Numbered from the stretch's first letter, positions 43,884 through 53,101 are shown. The stretch: DNA of 64,000 bases from Isoptericola luteus (GCF_020297055.1 NZ_JAIXCQ010000015.1:1-64000), one strand, 5' to 3'. Program-made: numbers and translations. Notes: generated by a model from the sequence alone, not told the origin.

Positions 43884-44732
43884 TCAGCTCTCGAAGGAGT
43901 GCGCGGCGTCGGGGAACGTGCCCGCGCGCACCTCGGATGCGTAGTCCTCCGCGGCCTGGCGCAGCGCCGTGCCCAGCTCGGCGAACCGGCGCGCGAACTT
44001 CGGCGTCCAGTCGGTCATGCCCGCCATGTCGGTCCAGACGAGCACCTGGCCGTCGGTCACGGCGCCGGCGCCGATGCCGATGGTCGGGATCCGCAGGATC
44101 TCCGTGGCCCGCGCCGCGACCTCGACCGTGGTCATCTCGAGGACGACGGCGACGGCCCCCGCCTCCTGGACCGCCAGCGCGTCGGCGCACAGGGCCTCCG
44201 CCGCGTCGTCGCCGCGCCCCTGGACGCGGTGCCCGCCCAGGGCGTGCTCCGACTGCGGCGTGAAGCCGAGGTGCCCGAAGACGGGGATGCCCGCGTCGGT
44301 GATCGCCCGGATCTGCGCGGCGACGGTGCGGCCGCCCTCGAGCTTGACCGCGGCGGCGCCGGTCTCCTTCATGAGGCGTACCGCCGTGCCGAGCGCCTGC
44401 TCCGGGCCGGCCTCGTACGAGCCGAACGGGAGGTCCACGACGACGAGCGCGTGCGGGGCGGCGCCCGCGACGGCGCGCGCCGCGGGGATCATGTCGTCGA
44501 CCGTGACGGGCAGCGTCGTCGTGTGCCCGTGCATCGTGTTGCCGATGGAGTCGCCCACGAGCAGCAGGTCGATGCCGGCGGCGTCGAAGACGGCGGCCGT
44601 CAGCGCGTCGTAGGCGGTGAGCATCGTGATCTTGGTGCCCTGCTCCTTCGCCTGCGCGAGGTGGTGGACCCGGTAGCGCCGTCGCCGAGGGGCCGCGGCG
44701 TCCTGAACTGCGTTGTCACCTGGTGTCGCCAT
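43884..44732 (-). CDS. panB: 3-methyl-2-oxobutanoate hydroxymethyltransferase (PanB)
   Basis: Protein of 282 aa catalysing the first committed step of pantothenate synthesis: 2-oxoisovalerate plus methylene-THF to ketopantoate. PanB motifs are ITMLTAYDALTAAVFD, LLVGDSIGNTMHGHTTTLPV, VKLEGG, FGHLGFTPQSEHALGGHRVQG (in parts) and IGIGAGAVTDGQVLVWTDM. Mg-binding Asp in DSIG and Glu in KLEGG are intact. It is divergent from glnA2. Confidence 0.97.
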   Translation of the reverse strand: MATPGDNAVQDAAAPRRRRYRVHHLAQAKEQGTKITMLTAYDALTAAVFDAAGIDLLLVGDSIGNTMHGHTTTLPVTVDDMIPAARAVAGAAPHALVVVDLPFGSYEAGPEQALGTAVRLMKETGAAAVKLEGGRTVAAQIRAITDAGIPVFGHLGFTPQSEHALGGHRVQGRGDDAAEALCADALAVQEAGAVAVVLEMTTVEVAARATEILRIPTIGIGAGAVTDGQVLVWTDMAGMTDWTPKFARRFAELGTALRQAAEDYASEVRAGTFPDAAHSFES

Positions 44733-44849
44733 GGCCGATAGCGTATGCCAGAGGTGCGCGGCCTCGGCTTCGCGCCCTCACCGCCCGGCTCGACGCCGAC
44801 GTCGGGCGTATGTCATCCGCCATTAACACTTCTCGTGCAGGATGGGCTC

Positions 44850-46187
44850 ATGGACAGGCAGCAGGAGTTCGTGCTCCGCACGGTCGAGGAGCGCGACATC
44901 CGCTTCATCCGCCTCTGGTTCACCGACGTGCTCGGGATCCTGAAGTCGGTGGCGGTCGCCCCGGCCGAGCTGGAGCAGGCGTTCACGGAGGGCATCGGGT
45001 TCGACGGGAGCTCCATCGAGGGCCTCACCCGCGTGTACGAGGCCGACATGATCGCCAAGCCGGACCCGACGACGTTCCAGGTGCTGCCCTGGCGCGGGGA
45101 GCGGCACGGCACGGGGCGGATGTTCTGCGACATCCTCACGCCCGACGGCGAGCCCTCGCTCGCGGACTCGCGCAACGTCCTCAAGCGGACCCTCGCGAGG
45201 GCGAGCGACCGCGGGTTCACCTTCTACACGCACCCCGAGGTCGAGTTCTACCTGTTCAACCAGCTCTCGTCGTCCGACGACCCCCTGGTGCCGGTCGACA
45301 ACGGGGGCTACTTCGACCACCTGGCGAGGGGCAGCACGCACGACTTCCGCCGGGCCGCCATCACGATGCTCGAGTCCATGGGCATCTCCGTGGAGTTCTC
45401 CCACCATGAGGCAGGGCCCGGGCAGAACGAGATCGACCTGCGCTACGCCGACGCGCTGACGACGGCGGACAACCTCATGACGTTCCGCACCGTCGTCAAG
45501 GAGGTCGCGCTGGAGCAGGGCGTGTTCGCGTCCTTCATGCCCAAGCCGATGGCGGACCAGCCCGGCTCGGGGATGCACACGCACCTGTCCCTGTTCGAGG
45601 GCGACCGCAACGCGTTCCACGAGCCGGGGGCACAGTACGAGCTGTCCAAGACCGCCCGCCAGTTCATCGCGGGGCTGCTCGTGCACGCCGCCGAGATCAC
45701 GGCGATCACGAACCAGTACGTCAACTCTTACAAGCGCCTGTGGGGCGGTGCCGAGGCGCCGAGCTACATCAGCTGGGGCCACAACAACCGTTCCGCGCTG
45801 GTGCGCGTGCCGATGTACAAGCCGGGCAAGGGCAACTCCTCGCGCGTCGAGTACCGCGCGCTCGACTCCGCGGCGAACCCGTACCTCTCGTTCGCCGTCC
45901 TGCTCGCCGCGGGGCTCAAGGGCATCGAGGAGTCGTACGAGCTGCCCGAGTCGTCCGGGGACGACGTCTGGGAGCTCACGGACCGTGAGCGTCGCGCGCT
46001 GGGCATCGCCCCGCTGCCGCAGTCGCTCGACGAGGCCGTCGACCTCATGGAGTCCTCGGAGCTCGTGGCAGAGACGCTCGGCGAGCACGTCTTCGACTAC
46101 GTCCTGAAGAACAAGCGCCAGGAGTGGGACGCGTACCGGGCGCAGGTCACGCCGTACGAGCTGCGCCGGTTCCTGCAGAACCTCTGA
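44850..46187 (+). CDS. glnA2: Glutamine synthetase type I, GlnA2 group
   Basis: Protein of 445 aa, ATP-dependent glutamate-ammonia ligase fold. Motifs include GFDGSSIEGLTRVYEAD, YTHPEVEFYLF (metal-binding Glu residues), GPGQNEIDLRYADAL, GSGMHTHLSL, NSYKRL and SRVEYRALDSAANPYL. It lacks the adenylylation sequence NLYDLP; the matching stretch is DDVWELTDRE, so regulation by GlnE is unlikely. ATG 44850 is the start. It is followed after 10 bases by glnE, an operon seen in mycobacteria too. Confidence 0.94.
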   Translation: MDRQQEFVLRTVEERDIRFIRLWFTDVLGILKSVAVAPAELEQAFTEGIGFDGSSIEGLTRVYEADMIAKPDPTTFQVLPWRGERHGTGRMFCDILTPDGEPSLADSRNVLKRTLARASDRGFTFYTHPEVEFYLFNQLSSSDDPLVPVDNGGYFDHLARGSTHDFRRAAITMLESMGISVEFSHHEAGPGQNEIDLRYADALTTADNLMTFRTVVKEVALEQGVFASFMPKPMADQPGSGMHTHLSLFEGDRNAFHEPGAQYELSKTARQFIAGLLVHAAEITAITNQYVNSYKRLWGGAEAPSYISWGHNNRSALVRVPMYKPGKGNSSRVEYRALDSAANPYLSFAVLLAAGLKGIEESYELPESSGDDVWELTDRERRALGIAPLPQSLDEAVDLMESSELVAETLGEHVFDYVLKNKRQEWDAYRAQVTPYELRRFLQNL

Positions 46188-46197
46188 GGGGCGGGTC

Positions 46198-49100
46198 GTG
46201 AGCACGGCGTCAGGTGCCGGGAGGCAGGCGACCCTCACGCGTCGTCTGCTGCAGGCGGGCTTCGCCGACCTCACGCGGTCCGCGGGGCTGTGGGAGGACG
46301 AGGCTCTCCAGGCGGCGCTCCCGCCCGACGGCGGCGACGTCGTGCTGGCGGCGCTGGGCGGCGCCGCGGACCCGGACCTCGCGCTGCTGCAGCTCGTGCG
46401 GCTCGCGGAGTCCGTCGGCGACTCGGCGCGGCTGGGAGCGGTGCTGGCGGCCGACGACGGGTCGCCGGACGCGCAGGTGCGGGGCCGGCTGGTCGCCGTC
46501 CTCGGCGCGTCGTCCGCGCTCGGCGACGAGATCGTTCGCCGGCCGGAGCTCCTCGCGGTGCTGGCCGGTGACTTCCCGCGCACGTCGCCCGCGCCGGCCG
46601 ACGACGGCCCCGGCCCCGGGGAGTCCGGTCCCGGGTCCGGCTCCGGGCCGGGCTCCGTGCAGTCGGTGCAGTCCGCGGACGAGCCCGGCGCCGACGGGGC
46701 CCGCACCGACGACGCCGCGGTCTTCCTCGCAGCAGGTGACGTCGCCGCCGGTGCCGGACCTGCTCCCGACCCCGCCCTGGTGCGGTCGGAGCTGCTGCGC
46801 GCCGTGGGCGCCGACCCGGCGGACGGCGTCCCCGTGGCGGCGTCGCCCGACGGCGAGCCGGGCGTCGCCTGGCCGGACGCGGCGGCCCCGACGACGACGG
46901 ACGCGCTGCGCCGCGCCTATCGCGCGCGCCTGCTGCGCATCGCGGCCGCCGACCTCACCGCTCCCGACCCGCTCACCCGCCTACCCGCAGTGGCCGCCGC
47001 GCTCGCCGACCTCGCCGCCGCGGCCATCGAGGCGGCGCTCGCCGTGGCCCGCGCGGAGGTGGGCGAGCCCTGCGCAGGCGTCCGCCTCGCCGTCATCGGC
47101 ATGGGGAAGACGGGCGGGCGAGAGCTCAACTACGTCTCCGACGTCGACGTCGTCTACGTGTGCGAGCCGGGCGAGCGCGCGGACGGGAGCACGCCGTCCG
47201 AGGACGAGGCCCTGGCGGCCGGCACCCGCCTGGCGTCGGGGCTGCAGCGGGTGTGCTCCGGGGCCTCGGGGGAGCCCGCGCTGTGGCAGGTGGACGCCGC
47301 GCTGCGACCGGAGGGCAAGCAGGGTCCGCTGGTGCGCACGCTGGACAGCCACGTCGCGTACTACGAGCGGTGGGCGGAGACCTGGGAGTTCCAGGCGCTC
47401 CTCAAGGCGCGCCCGATCGCCGGGGACGCCGACCTGGGGCGCGCCTACCGGGAGGCCGTGGACCCCTTCGTGTGGTCGGCCGTGCACCGCGACAACTTCG
47501 TGGAGGACTCCCGGGCGATGCGCCGGCGGGTGGAGGACCACGTGCCCCCGGCCGAGGCGGACCGGCAGATCAAGCTCGGCAAGGGCGGCCTGCGCGACGT
47601 GGAGTTCACGGTGCAGCTCCTGCAGCTCGTGCACGGGCGCACCGACCAGAACCTGCACTCCCCGCATACCCTGAGCGCGCTCACGGCGCTCGCCGCGCAG
47701 GGGTACGTCGGCCGCGATCACGCGGCGCGGATGAGCGTGTGCTACCGGTTCCTGCGCGCCCTCGAGCACCGCGTGCAGCTCTTCCGGCTGCGGCGCACGC
47801 ACCTGCTGCCCACGGCGGAGGAGGACCTGCGGCGGCTCGCGCGGTCCCTGGGCATGCGGTCCGACGGCGCGGCCGGGCTCCTCGAGCGGTGGCGCGCCAC
47901 CCGTCGCGAGGTGCGCTCGCTGCACGAGGAGGTCTTCTACCGGCCTCTGCTGCCGGCGTCGGCACAGCTGTCCGACGACGAGCTCGCCCTGGCCCCCGAC
48001 GCCGCTCGGGAGCGCTTCGCCGCGATCGGCTACCGCGACCCCGACGGGGCGATGCGCCACGTCACGGCCCTCACCGCGGGCACGTCCCGGCGGGCGGCGC
48101 TGCAGCGCCAGCTGCTTCCTGTGCTGCTCGGCTGGTTCGCCGAGGGCGGGGACCCGGACGCGGGCCTCCTGGCGTTCCGCAAGCTGTCGGAGGACCTGGG
48201 CGCGACCCCTTGGTACCTGCGGCTGCTGCGCGACTCGGAGAACGCCGCCTACCACCTGTCGCGGCTGCTGTCGTCGTCGCGATACCTGGCCGACGCCCTC
48301 GCCCGATCCCCGGAGTCGGTGCAGTGGCTGGCGGACATCAAGGGTCTCGAGCCGCGGGGCCCGCAGCGCCTCGCCGGCGAGGCGGACGCCGTGCTCACGC
48401 GTGCCGAGGAGTCCGAGCCCGCCGCGACGCGCCTGCGTGCCGTGCGCCGTCGGGAGCTCGCGCGCACCGGTGCCGCCGAGGTGCTGGGCCTGATCGACGC
48501 CGTGGACGCGGCGGCCGCGATCTCGGACGCCGCCGACATGGTGCTCGTCGGCGGGTTGCGCGTCGCCCGGTTCGCCGCGCGCGAGGAGCTCGGGCTCGGC
48601 CAGGACCCGGCCGCGGACCCCACGCGGATGCTCGTCGTCGCGATGGGACGCCTCGGCGGGCGGGAGATGGGCTACGGCTCGGACGCGGACGTGATGTTCG
48701 TGCACGACCCGGTGGCCGGGGCGGACCCGCAGGCCGCTCAGGAGTTCGCGCAGCTCACGGCGACCCGGCTGCGGTCGCTGCTGTCCGCCGTCGGGAAGGA
48801 GCCGGCGCTGCCCGTGGACGCTGACCTACGCCCCGAGGGGCGGCAGGGGCCGCTGGTGCGCACCCTCGACTCGTACGCCGAGTACTACGAGCGGTGGTCG
48901 AGCGTGTGGGAGTCCCAGGCGCTGCTGCGAGCGCGGCCCGTCGCGGGCGACATCTCGGGCGCGGAGGACGACGCCACCCTGGCCGCCCGGTTCACCGCGC
49001 TCGCCGACCGCGCGCGCTACCCGGTCGGCGGGCTCGACGAGGGCCGGCTGCGCGAGGTGCGCCGGATCAAGGCGCGGGTGGAGGCCGAGCGCCTGCCCCG

Positions 49101-49515
49101 CGGCGCCGACCCGTCCCGGCACCTCAAGCTCGGGCGTGGCGGCGTCTCGGACGTCGAGTGGACGGTGCAGCTGCTGCAGCTCCAGCACGCGCACGCGGTG
49201 CCGGCGATGCGCACCACAGGCACGGTCACGGCGCTGGACGCCGCGCAGGCCGCCGGGCTCGTCGACCCCGACGACACGTCGTGCCTGCGGGACGCGTGGT
49301 ACTTCGCCTCCCGGCTGCGTTCCGCCGTCGTGCTGTGGTCCGGCCGGACGACGGGCGCGCAGGTCGACATCCTCCCGCACGACCGGCGCGAGCTCGCCGG
49401 CATCGCCAACCTCATGGGCGACGTCGGCACGGGCGCGGAGCTCGAGGACCTGTACCTGCGCACCGCGCGCCGGGCGAGGTCCGTCGTCGAGCGGGTCTTC
49501 TACGGCGAGGAATGA
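46198..49515 (+). CDS. glnE: Bifunctional glutamine synthetase adenylyltransferase/adenylyl-removing enzyme
   Basis: Protein of 1105 aa, somewhat longer than the usual ~950-1000. Two nucleotidyltransferase domains are visible: GMGKTGGRELNYVSDVDVVYV near residue 315 and AMGRLGGREMGYGSDADVMFVHDP near 829, with helical linkers. It adds or removes AMP on the tyrosine of GlnA1 in response to nitrogen status. The extra length lies partly in a Gly/Pro/Ser/Asp-rich segment around residues 125-215 that is likely disordered. The likely target, GlnA1, is encoded at 58042-59466. Confidence 0.95.
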   Translation: MSTASGAGRQATLTRRLLQAGFADLTRSAGLWEDEALQAALPPDGGDVVLAALGGAADPDLALLQLVRLAESVGDSARLGAVLAADDGSPDAQVRGRLVAVLGASSALGDEIVRRPELLAVLAGDFPRTSPAPADDGPGPGESGPGSGSGPGSVQSVQSADEPGADGARTDDAAVFLAAGDVAAGAGPAPDPALVRSELLRAVGADPADGVPVAASPDGEPGVAWPDAAAPTTTDALRRAYRARLLRIAAADLTAPDPLTRLPAVAAALADLAAAAIEAALAVARAEVGEPCAGVRLAVIGMGKTGGRELNYVSDVDVVYVCEPGERADGSTPSEDEALAAGTRLASGLQRVCSGASGEPALWQVDAALRPEGKQGPLVRTLDSHVAYYERWAETWEFQALLKARPIAGDADLGRAYREAVDPFVWSAVHRDNFVEDSRAMRRRVEDHVPPAEADRQIKLGKGGLRDVEFTVQLLQLVHGRTDQNLHSPHTLSALTALAAQGYVGRDHAARMSVCYRFLRALEHRVQLFRLRRTHLLPTAEEDLRRLARSLGMRSDGAAGLLERWRATRREVRSLHEEVFYRPLLPASAQLSDDELALAPDAARERFAAIGYRDPDGAMRHVTALTAGTSRRAALQRQLLPVLLGWFAEGGDPDAGLLAFRKLSEDLGATPWYLRLLRDSENAAYHLSRLLSSSRYLADALARSPESVQWLADIKGLEPRGPQRLAGEADAVLTRAEESEPAATRLRAVRRRELARTGAAEVLGLIDAVDAAAAISDAADMVLVGGLRVARFAAREELGLGQDPAADPTRMLVVAMGRLGGREMGYGSDADVMFVHDPVAGADPQAAQEFAQLTATRLRSLLSAVGKEPALPVDADLRPEGRQGPLVRTLDSYAEYYERWSSVWESQALLRARPVAGDISGAEDDATLAARFTALADRARYPVGGLDEGRLREVRRIKARVEAERLPRGADPSRHLKLGRGGVSDVEWTVQLLQLQHAHAVPAMRTTGTVTALDAAQAAGLVDPDDTSCLRDAWYFASRLRSAVVLWSGRTTGAQVDILPHDRRELAGIANLMGDVGTGAELEDLYLRTARRARSVVERVFYGEE

Positions 49516-49520
49516 CACGT

Positions 49521-49537
49521 CCGGAGCGTGGCTCCGG
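49521..49537. terminator. Short hairpin after glnE
   Basis: Perfect 7-base arms ccggagc/gctccgg with a 3-base loop lie 6 bases downstream of the glnE stop. It is short for a terminator but positioned for partial termination or attenuation before the DUF808 gene. Confidence 0.5.
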
Positions 49538-49573
49538 TCGGGCCGCGGGCCCCGGATGCGGCACGATAGGCGC

Positions 49574-49651
49574 ATGCGCACCTCTCCGACGCTCGACCAC
49601 CTGAGCGCCTCCGCACGCCGCCGCTCCGCGCCCGTGGTGGTGACCGCGTGA
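49574..49651 (+). CDS. Possible 25-aa leader peptide before the DUF808 gene
   Basis: An ATG at 49574 opens a 25-codon frame (starts RTSPTLDHL, ends PVVVTA) whose TGA overlaps the GTG start of the DUF808 gene. A GATAGG element a few bases upstream could be a -10 box of a leaderless transcript. Its position suggests translational coupling; its function, if any, is unknown. Confidence 0.3.
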   Translation: MRTSPTLDHLSASARRRSAPVVVTA

Positions 49652-50721
49652 GCGCAGGGCTGCTCGGGCTGCTCGACGACGTCGCGGCCATCGCCAAGCT
49701 CGCCGCGGCGTCCATCGACGACGTCGGGGCCGCAGCCGGGCGCGCGACCGCGAAGGCAGCGGGCGTCGTCGTCGACGACACCGCCGTCACCCCGCAATAC
49801 GTGCACGGTGTGGCTGCGGACCGCGAGATCCCGATCATCAAGAAGATCGCCTGGGGCTCGATCCGGAACAAGGTGCTGTTCATCCTTCCGGTGGCCATGA
49901 TCCTCAGCCAGTGGGCGCCGTGGCTGCTGACGCCGATCCTCATGGTCGGTGGCACGTACCTCGCGTTCGAGGGCGCGGAGAAGATCTGGGGCCGGCTGCG
50001 CGGGCACGAGGGGCACGCCAAGCCCGCCGCGACGGTCGGGCCAGAGGCCGAGAAGGCGCTCGTCGCCGGTGCCGTGCGGACCGACCTCATCCTGTCGGCA
50101 GAGATCATGGTCATCTCGCTCAACGAGGTCGCCAGCGAGCCCTTCTTCTCCCGTCTCGTCATCCTGCTCGTCGTCGCGCTGGTCATCACCGTGATCGTCT
50201 ACGGCGTGGTCGCGCTCATCGTGAAGATGGACGACGTCGGGCTGGCGCTCGCGGGTCGGAGCTCGGAGCTGAGCCAGCGGATCGGCCGCAGCCTCGTCTC
50301 CGGCATGCCGAAGGTGCTCGCGGTGGTGTCCGTGGTCGGCACCGTCGCGATGCTCTGGGTCGGTGGGCACATCCTGCTCACCGGCGCGGACGAGCTCGGG
50401 TTCCACTGGCCGTACGAGGTCGTGCACCACCTCGAGGAGGCGGCCGCCCATGCCGTCCCCACGATCGGTGGGTTCCTGGCGTGGTTGGTGAACACGCTGT
50501 TCTCCGCTGTCGTCGGGCTCGTGGTCGGCGCCGTCGTGGTCGCCGTCATGCACGTGCTGCCGTTCGGCCCCAAGCACGCCGACGAGCACCACGCCGACGA
50601 GCACCACGCCGACGAGCACGGTGCCGAGCCCGTGGCCGGCCCGGACGCCGTGGCCGGCCCGGACGCAGGGACCGGCCCGGACGCAGGTCCGCGCGCGACG
50701 CCGGGGCCTGACGAGCGCTGA
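49648..50721 (+). CDS. DUF808 (YedI-like) membrane protein
   Basis: Protein of 357 aa with about six membrane helices. Family patterns are GLLGLLDDVAAIAKLAAASIDDV, EIPIIKKIAWGSIRNK, RTDLILSAEIMVISLNEV and IGRSLVSGMPKVLAVVSVVGT (in parts). The C-terminus is a hydrophilic His/Asp/Glu repeat (HADEHHADEHHADEHG) then Gly/Pro/Asp repeats that could bind metal. The role is unknown. GTG 49648 overlaps the leader-frame stop. It is the last conserved gene before the accessory island. Confidence 0.9.
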   Translation: MSAGLLGLLDDVAAIAKLAAASIDDVGAAAGRATAKAAGVVVDDTAVTPQYVHGVAADREIPIIKKIAWGSIRNKVLFILPVAMILSQWAPWLLTPILMVGGTYLAFEGAEKIWGRLRGHEGHAKPAATVGPEAEKALVAGAVRTDLILSAEIMVISLNEVASEPFFSRLVILLVVALVITVIVYGVVALIVKMDDVGLALAGRSSELSQRIGRSLVSGMPKVLAVVSVVGTVAMLWVGGHILLTGADELGFHWPYEVVHHLEEAAAHAVPTIGGFLAWLVNTLFSAVVGLVVGAVVVAVMHVLPFGPKHADEHHADEHHADEHGAEPVAGPDAVAGPDAGTGPDAGPRATPGPDER

Positions 50722-51059
50722 ACGAACCCCTTGCGGCGTTGGTCCGAATAATCTTGTTCGCGTAAAACGCCTGGTCAGGGAGATTTTTTCGTTTCAGCGC
50801 TATAGCCTCGGGCATGCACCTGAAGCTTCAGCCGGCGGTGGCCTCCTGCACCGGCGGCGCGAGCACCGGGTGTGTTCCTCGGGGTCCCACCGCACCGCAC
50901 GTCGCGAGGCAGCGGCGCAGCTCGGGGGAAGCGAGCGACGCCGCAGCCGGAGTCGTGCGGGTGGGGCCTCGTCCGCGAGGCGGCCGGGTGCCGGGACGGC
51001 ACCCGGCGCCTCGCGGGACCGTTCGGCCGGAACTGCCGCGCCGCTCCCACTACGTCGCC
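50722..51059. other. Left edge of accessory island, no intact gene
   Basis: About 340 bases starting with an AT-richer stretch (gggagattttttcg near 50780), unlike the surroundings. No credible gene is present; a long minus-strand frame here is the out-of-family tail of the truncated nucleotidyltransferase at 51060-51218. This looks like a junction left by deletion or insertion. Confidence 0.45.
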
Positions 51060-51218
51060 GAGCCTGCGATGGATCCTATAGAGCTGGGTCATCAGGCCGC
51101 CCACCAGCGTCCAGCTCGCGGCCGGGGGAGCCTCGGCCAGCTCTGCGACGCCAGGCCTTGGAGCTGGCCAGCCGCCGGGCACGGCGGTGACCTCGATGGT
51201 GGTGCGTTCGGCGCTCAT
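51060..51218 (-). pseudogene. Truncated nucleotidyltransferase (AbiEii-like) remnant
   Basis: The frame starting at ATG 51218 reads SAERTTIEVTAVPGGWPAP and ASWTLVGGLMTQLYRIHRR, the beginning of a MNT/AbiEii-like nucleotidyltransferase (VGG with LMTQL), then loses similarity after about 53 residues. The Asp-containing catalytic segment and rest of the protein are missing. Its start overlaps the stop of the HTH gene (ATGA), the usual antitoxin-toxin layout, so the toxin partner has been lost. Confidence 0.6.
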
Positions 51219-51892
51219 CGGTACGTCTCCAGCAACTCGCCCAGCGCTCGGCGACCGACGCCCCGGAGCCGCGGATCGGTGCTCGTAGCCGCGTCGAGGG
51301 CGGCGGCGACGGAGGTGTCGACCAGCCCATGGACACGGTCGAAGTCGAACGCGGTCACTCGCAGGGTCACGGCGCCGCCGGCGTCGGCCCGTAGGCCGAG
51401 GGTTTGGACGAGGTCATCGAGGTCGTGGGCGGCGACGTAGCCGTCGATGCCCTCGCCCACGGTGTCGGTGACTCCGAGTGCTCGCATGTCGACGAGGGCG
51501 GCGACGTCACGGAGCCGGGGAATCGCCGCACGATGGGCCGCGTAGATGCGGACCTGGGCACGGTCGCGCATCCGAGTCAGGAGGCCGTCGACTTCCCGCG
51601 CGGCAGCGATCTTGCGCAGGTTCTGTCGGAGCCGGGAGGTTTGGCCGGCTCCCAGCCAGGCGGCGTCCTGACCTGCGAGCAGGGCTACCGCTGCCCATGC
51701 GGTGTGTTCCGCCCACGCTCTGGTGCGGCCCTGGCGCTGCGACTGGCGGTAACGGTCGACCGAGGCGGTGTCGATCAGCCCGCGAGCAATCCGGCTGACC
51801 GCGCCGGAGTCGGCCAGTCGGCGGGCGTGACGAGTCGACACCCCGAGGGCGTTCGCCGTCTCTTCGATCGTGAGGAACTGGTGGCCAGCCAT
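51215..51892 (-). CDS. HTH DNA-binding protein, probable antitoxin of a nucleotidyltransferase TA pair
   Basis: Protein of 225 aa. N-terminal excisionase/MerR-like HTH (FLTIEETANALGVSTRHARRLADSGAVSRI, in parts), then an Ala/Arg-rich helical region (AWAAVALLAGQDAAWL) and a C-terminal part (AFDFDRVHGLVDTSVAAALD). It overlaps the truncated nucleotidyltransferase remnant. ATG 51892 is preceded by a -10-like CATTAT element, suggesting a leaderless transcript. An inverted repeat (ACAGATTA / TTATCTGT, on the minus strand) at about 51895-51930 is a likely autoregulatory site. Confidence 0.7.
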   Translation of the reverse strand: MAGHQFLTIEETANALGVSTRHARRLADSGAVSRIARGLIDTASVDRYRQSQRQGRTRAWAEHTAWAAVALLAGQDAAWLGAGQTSRLRQNLRKIAAAREVDGLLTRMRDRAQVRIYAAHRAAIPRLRDVAALVDMRALGVTDTVGEGIDGYVAAHDLDDLVQTLGLRADAGGAVTLRVTAFDFDRVHGLVDTSVAAALDAATSTDPRLRGVGRRALGELLETYR

Positions 51893-52178
51893 AACAGATA
51901 ATGTCCCATACCGGACGTAATCTGTAACGCTGGAGGTGGTCCGCAAGATCAACCACTGAAAGCGGAAAGAGCCGAGCAACGCACGGTCCCGTGAACCAGG
52001 GCCAAGTCCGGACAGACCCGACACGAGTCCTGCAAGCCCGTCGCGCAGGCGTCTGCCCTCTCGATCCATACCGGTGCGAGCAGGTCGAGCTCGGACATGC
52101 AGAGATCGTGCGCTGGGACCTCTTCGAGACAACTGATCGACATTCGATCACACACCGATCGCACACGAGAACAAGAAG
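51893..52178. other. Gap left of the IS element with a partial repeat
   Basis: These 286 bases hold the promoter of the HTH gene at their left end and no gene. The sequence at 52145-52177 (cgatcacacac...gagaac) closely matches 57918-57950 beside the glnA1 terminator, so it may be part of the original left boundary of the cassette. Confidence 0.5.
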
Positions 52179-52210
52179 GGGACTGCTGCACGGATAGGTG
52201 ACAGCGGTTG

Positions 52211-53101
52211 TCAGGCGGCGAGTGCGACCTGAGTGGTGATGATGGCTTCGTACTCGATCGGGGTCAATCGTCCGAGGCGCGCTTGGCGGCGTCGGCGGTG
52301 GTAGGTGCGTTCGATCCAGGTGATGATCGCGATCCGCAGTTCGGCCTGGGTGGTCCAGCGGCGGCGGTCCAGGACGTTCTTCTGCATCAGGGCGAAGAAG
52401 GACTCCATGGCGGCGTTGTCGCCGGCGGAGGCGACCTGGCCCATGGATCCGACCAGGTCGTGACGGCGCAGCGCCGCCAGGAATTTCCGGCTTCGGAACT
52501 GGCTGCCTCTGTCGCTGTGCACGATGCAGCCGGCTACTTCACGACCCTCGATGGCCCGTCTGGCGACGGCGTTCTCAAGGGCGGCCACGGCCAGGGAGGA
52601 CTTCATGCGGTCGCTGATGGAGTACCCCACGATCCGGTTGGAGTACACGTCCTTGATCGCGCAGAGGTAGACCTTGCCCTCGCCGGTGGGGTGTTCGGTG
52701 ATGTCCGTAAGCCACAGGGTGTTCGGTTCACTGGCAGTGAAGTCGCGTCGCACGAGGTCGTCGTGCGCGGGCGGGCCAGGCTTCTTGCCGCCCTTGGTGC
52801 CCTTCGGCTTGCCGAACACCGACCACCAGCGCCCATCGCGCACGAGTCGCCACATCGTGCGGTCGCACGCGCTGTGACCGGCGTCGCGGGCCTCGTCACC
52901 CAGGAGCCGGTACCCGAACTCGGGGTCGTCCCGGTGGGCGTCGAACAGGGCGTTGGCGAGGTAGGCCTGTTCGAGCTCTGTGGCGGTGACGGGGTTGGCG
53001 AGCCATCGGTAGTAGGCCTGGCGGGCGAGCTTGAGGACCCGGCACGTCACCGTGACGGGGACACCGTCAGCAGCAAGTTCACGGACGAGCGGGTAGGTCA
53101 T
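52211..53101 (-). CDS. IS3-family transposase OrfB (DDE integrase)
   Basis: Protein of about 296 aa. It begins TYPLVRELAADGVPVTVTCRVL, and carries the DDE triad: LWLTDITEHPTG (first Asp), CIVHSDRGSQFRSRKF (second Asp) and AAMESFFALMQKN (Glu), followed by TYHRRRRQARLGRLTPIEYE. The frame opens 13 codons earlier; ATG 53101 overlaps orfA by 23 bases. Translation may be by reinitiation, since no A-rich slippery site is obvious. Confidence 0.93.
   Translation of the reverse strand: MTYPLVRELAADGVPVTVTCRVLKLARQAYYRWLANPVTATELEQAYLANALFDAHRDDPEFGYRLLGDEARDAGHSACDRTMWRLVRDGRWWSVFGKPKGTKGGKKPGPPAHDDLVRRDFTASEPNTLWLTDITEHPTGEGKVYLCAIKDVYSNRIVGYSISDRMKSSLAVAALENAVARRAIEGREVAGCIVHSDRGSQFRSRKFLAALRRHDLVGSMGQVASAGDNAAMESFFALMQKNVLDRRRWTTQAELRIAIITWIERTYHRRRRQARLGRLTPIEYEAIITTQVALAA

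Noticed and set aside
46290-48824. Alternative + frames inside glnE
   Set aside because: They lie in other frames of a gene with two clear nucleotidyltransferase motifs.
50814-51440. Forward frame of 208 codons across the island edge
   Set aside because: It overlaps the HTH and nucleotidyltransferase remnant on the other strand, which have family-like sequence; the forward frame does not.
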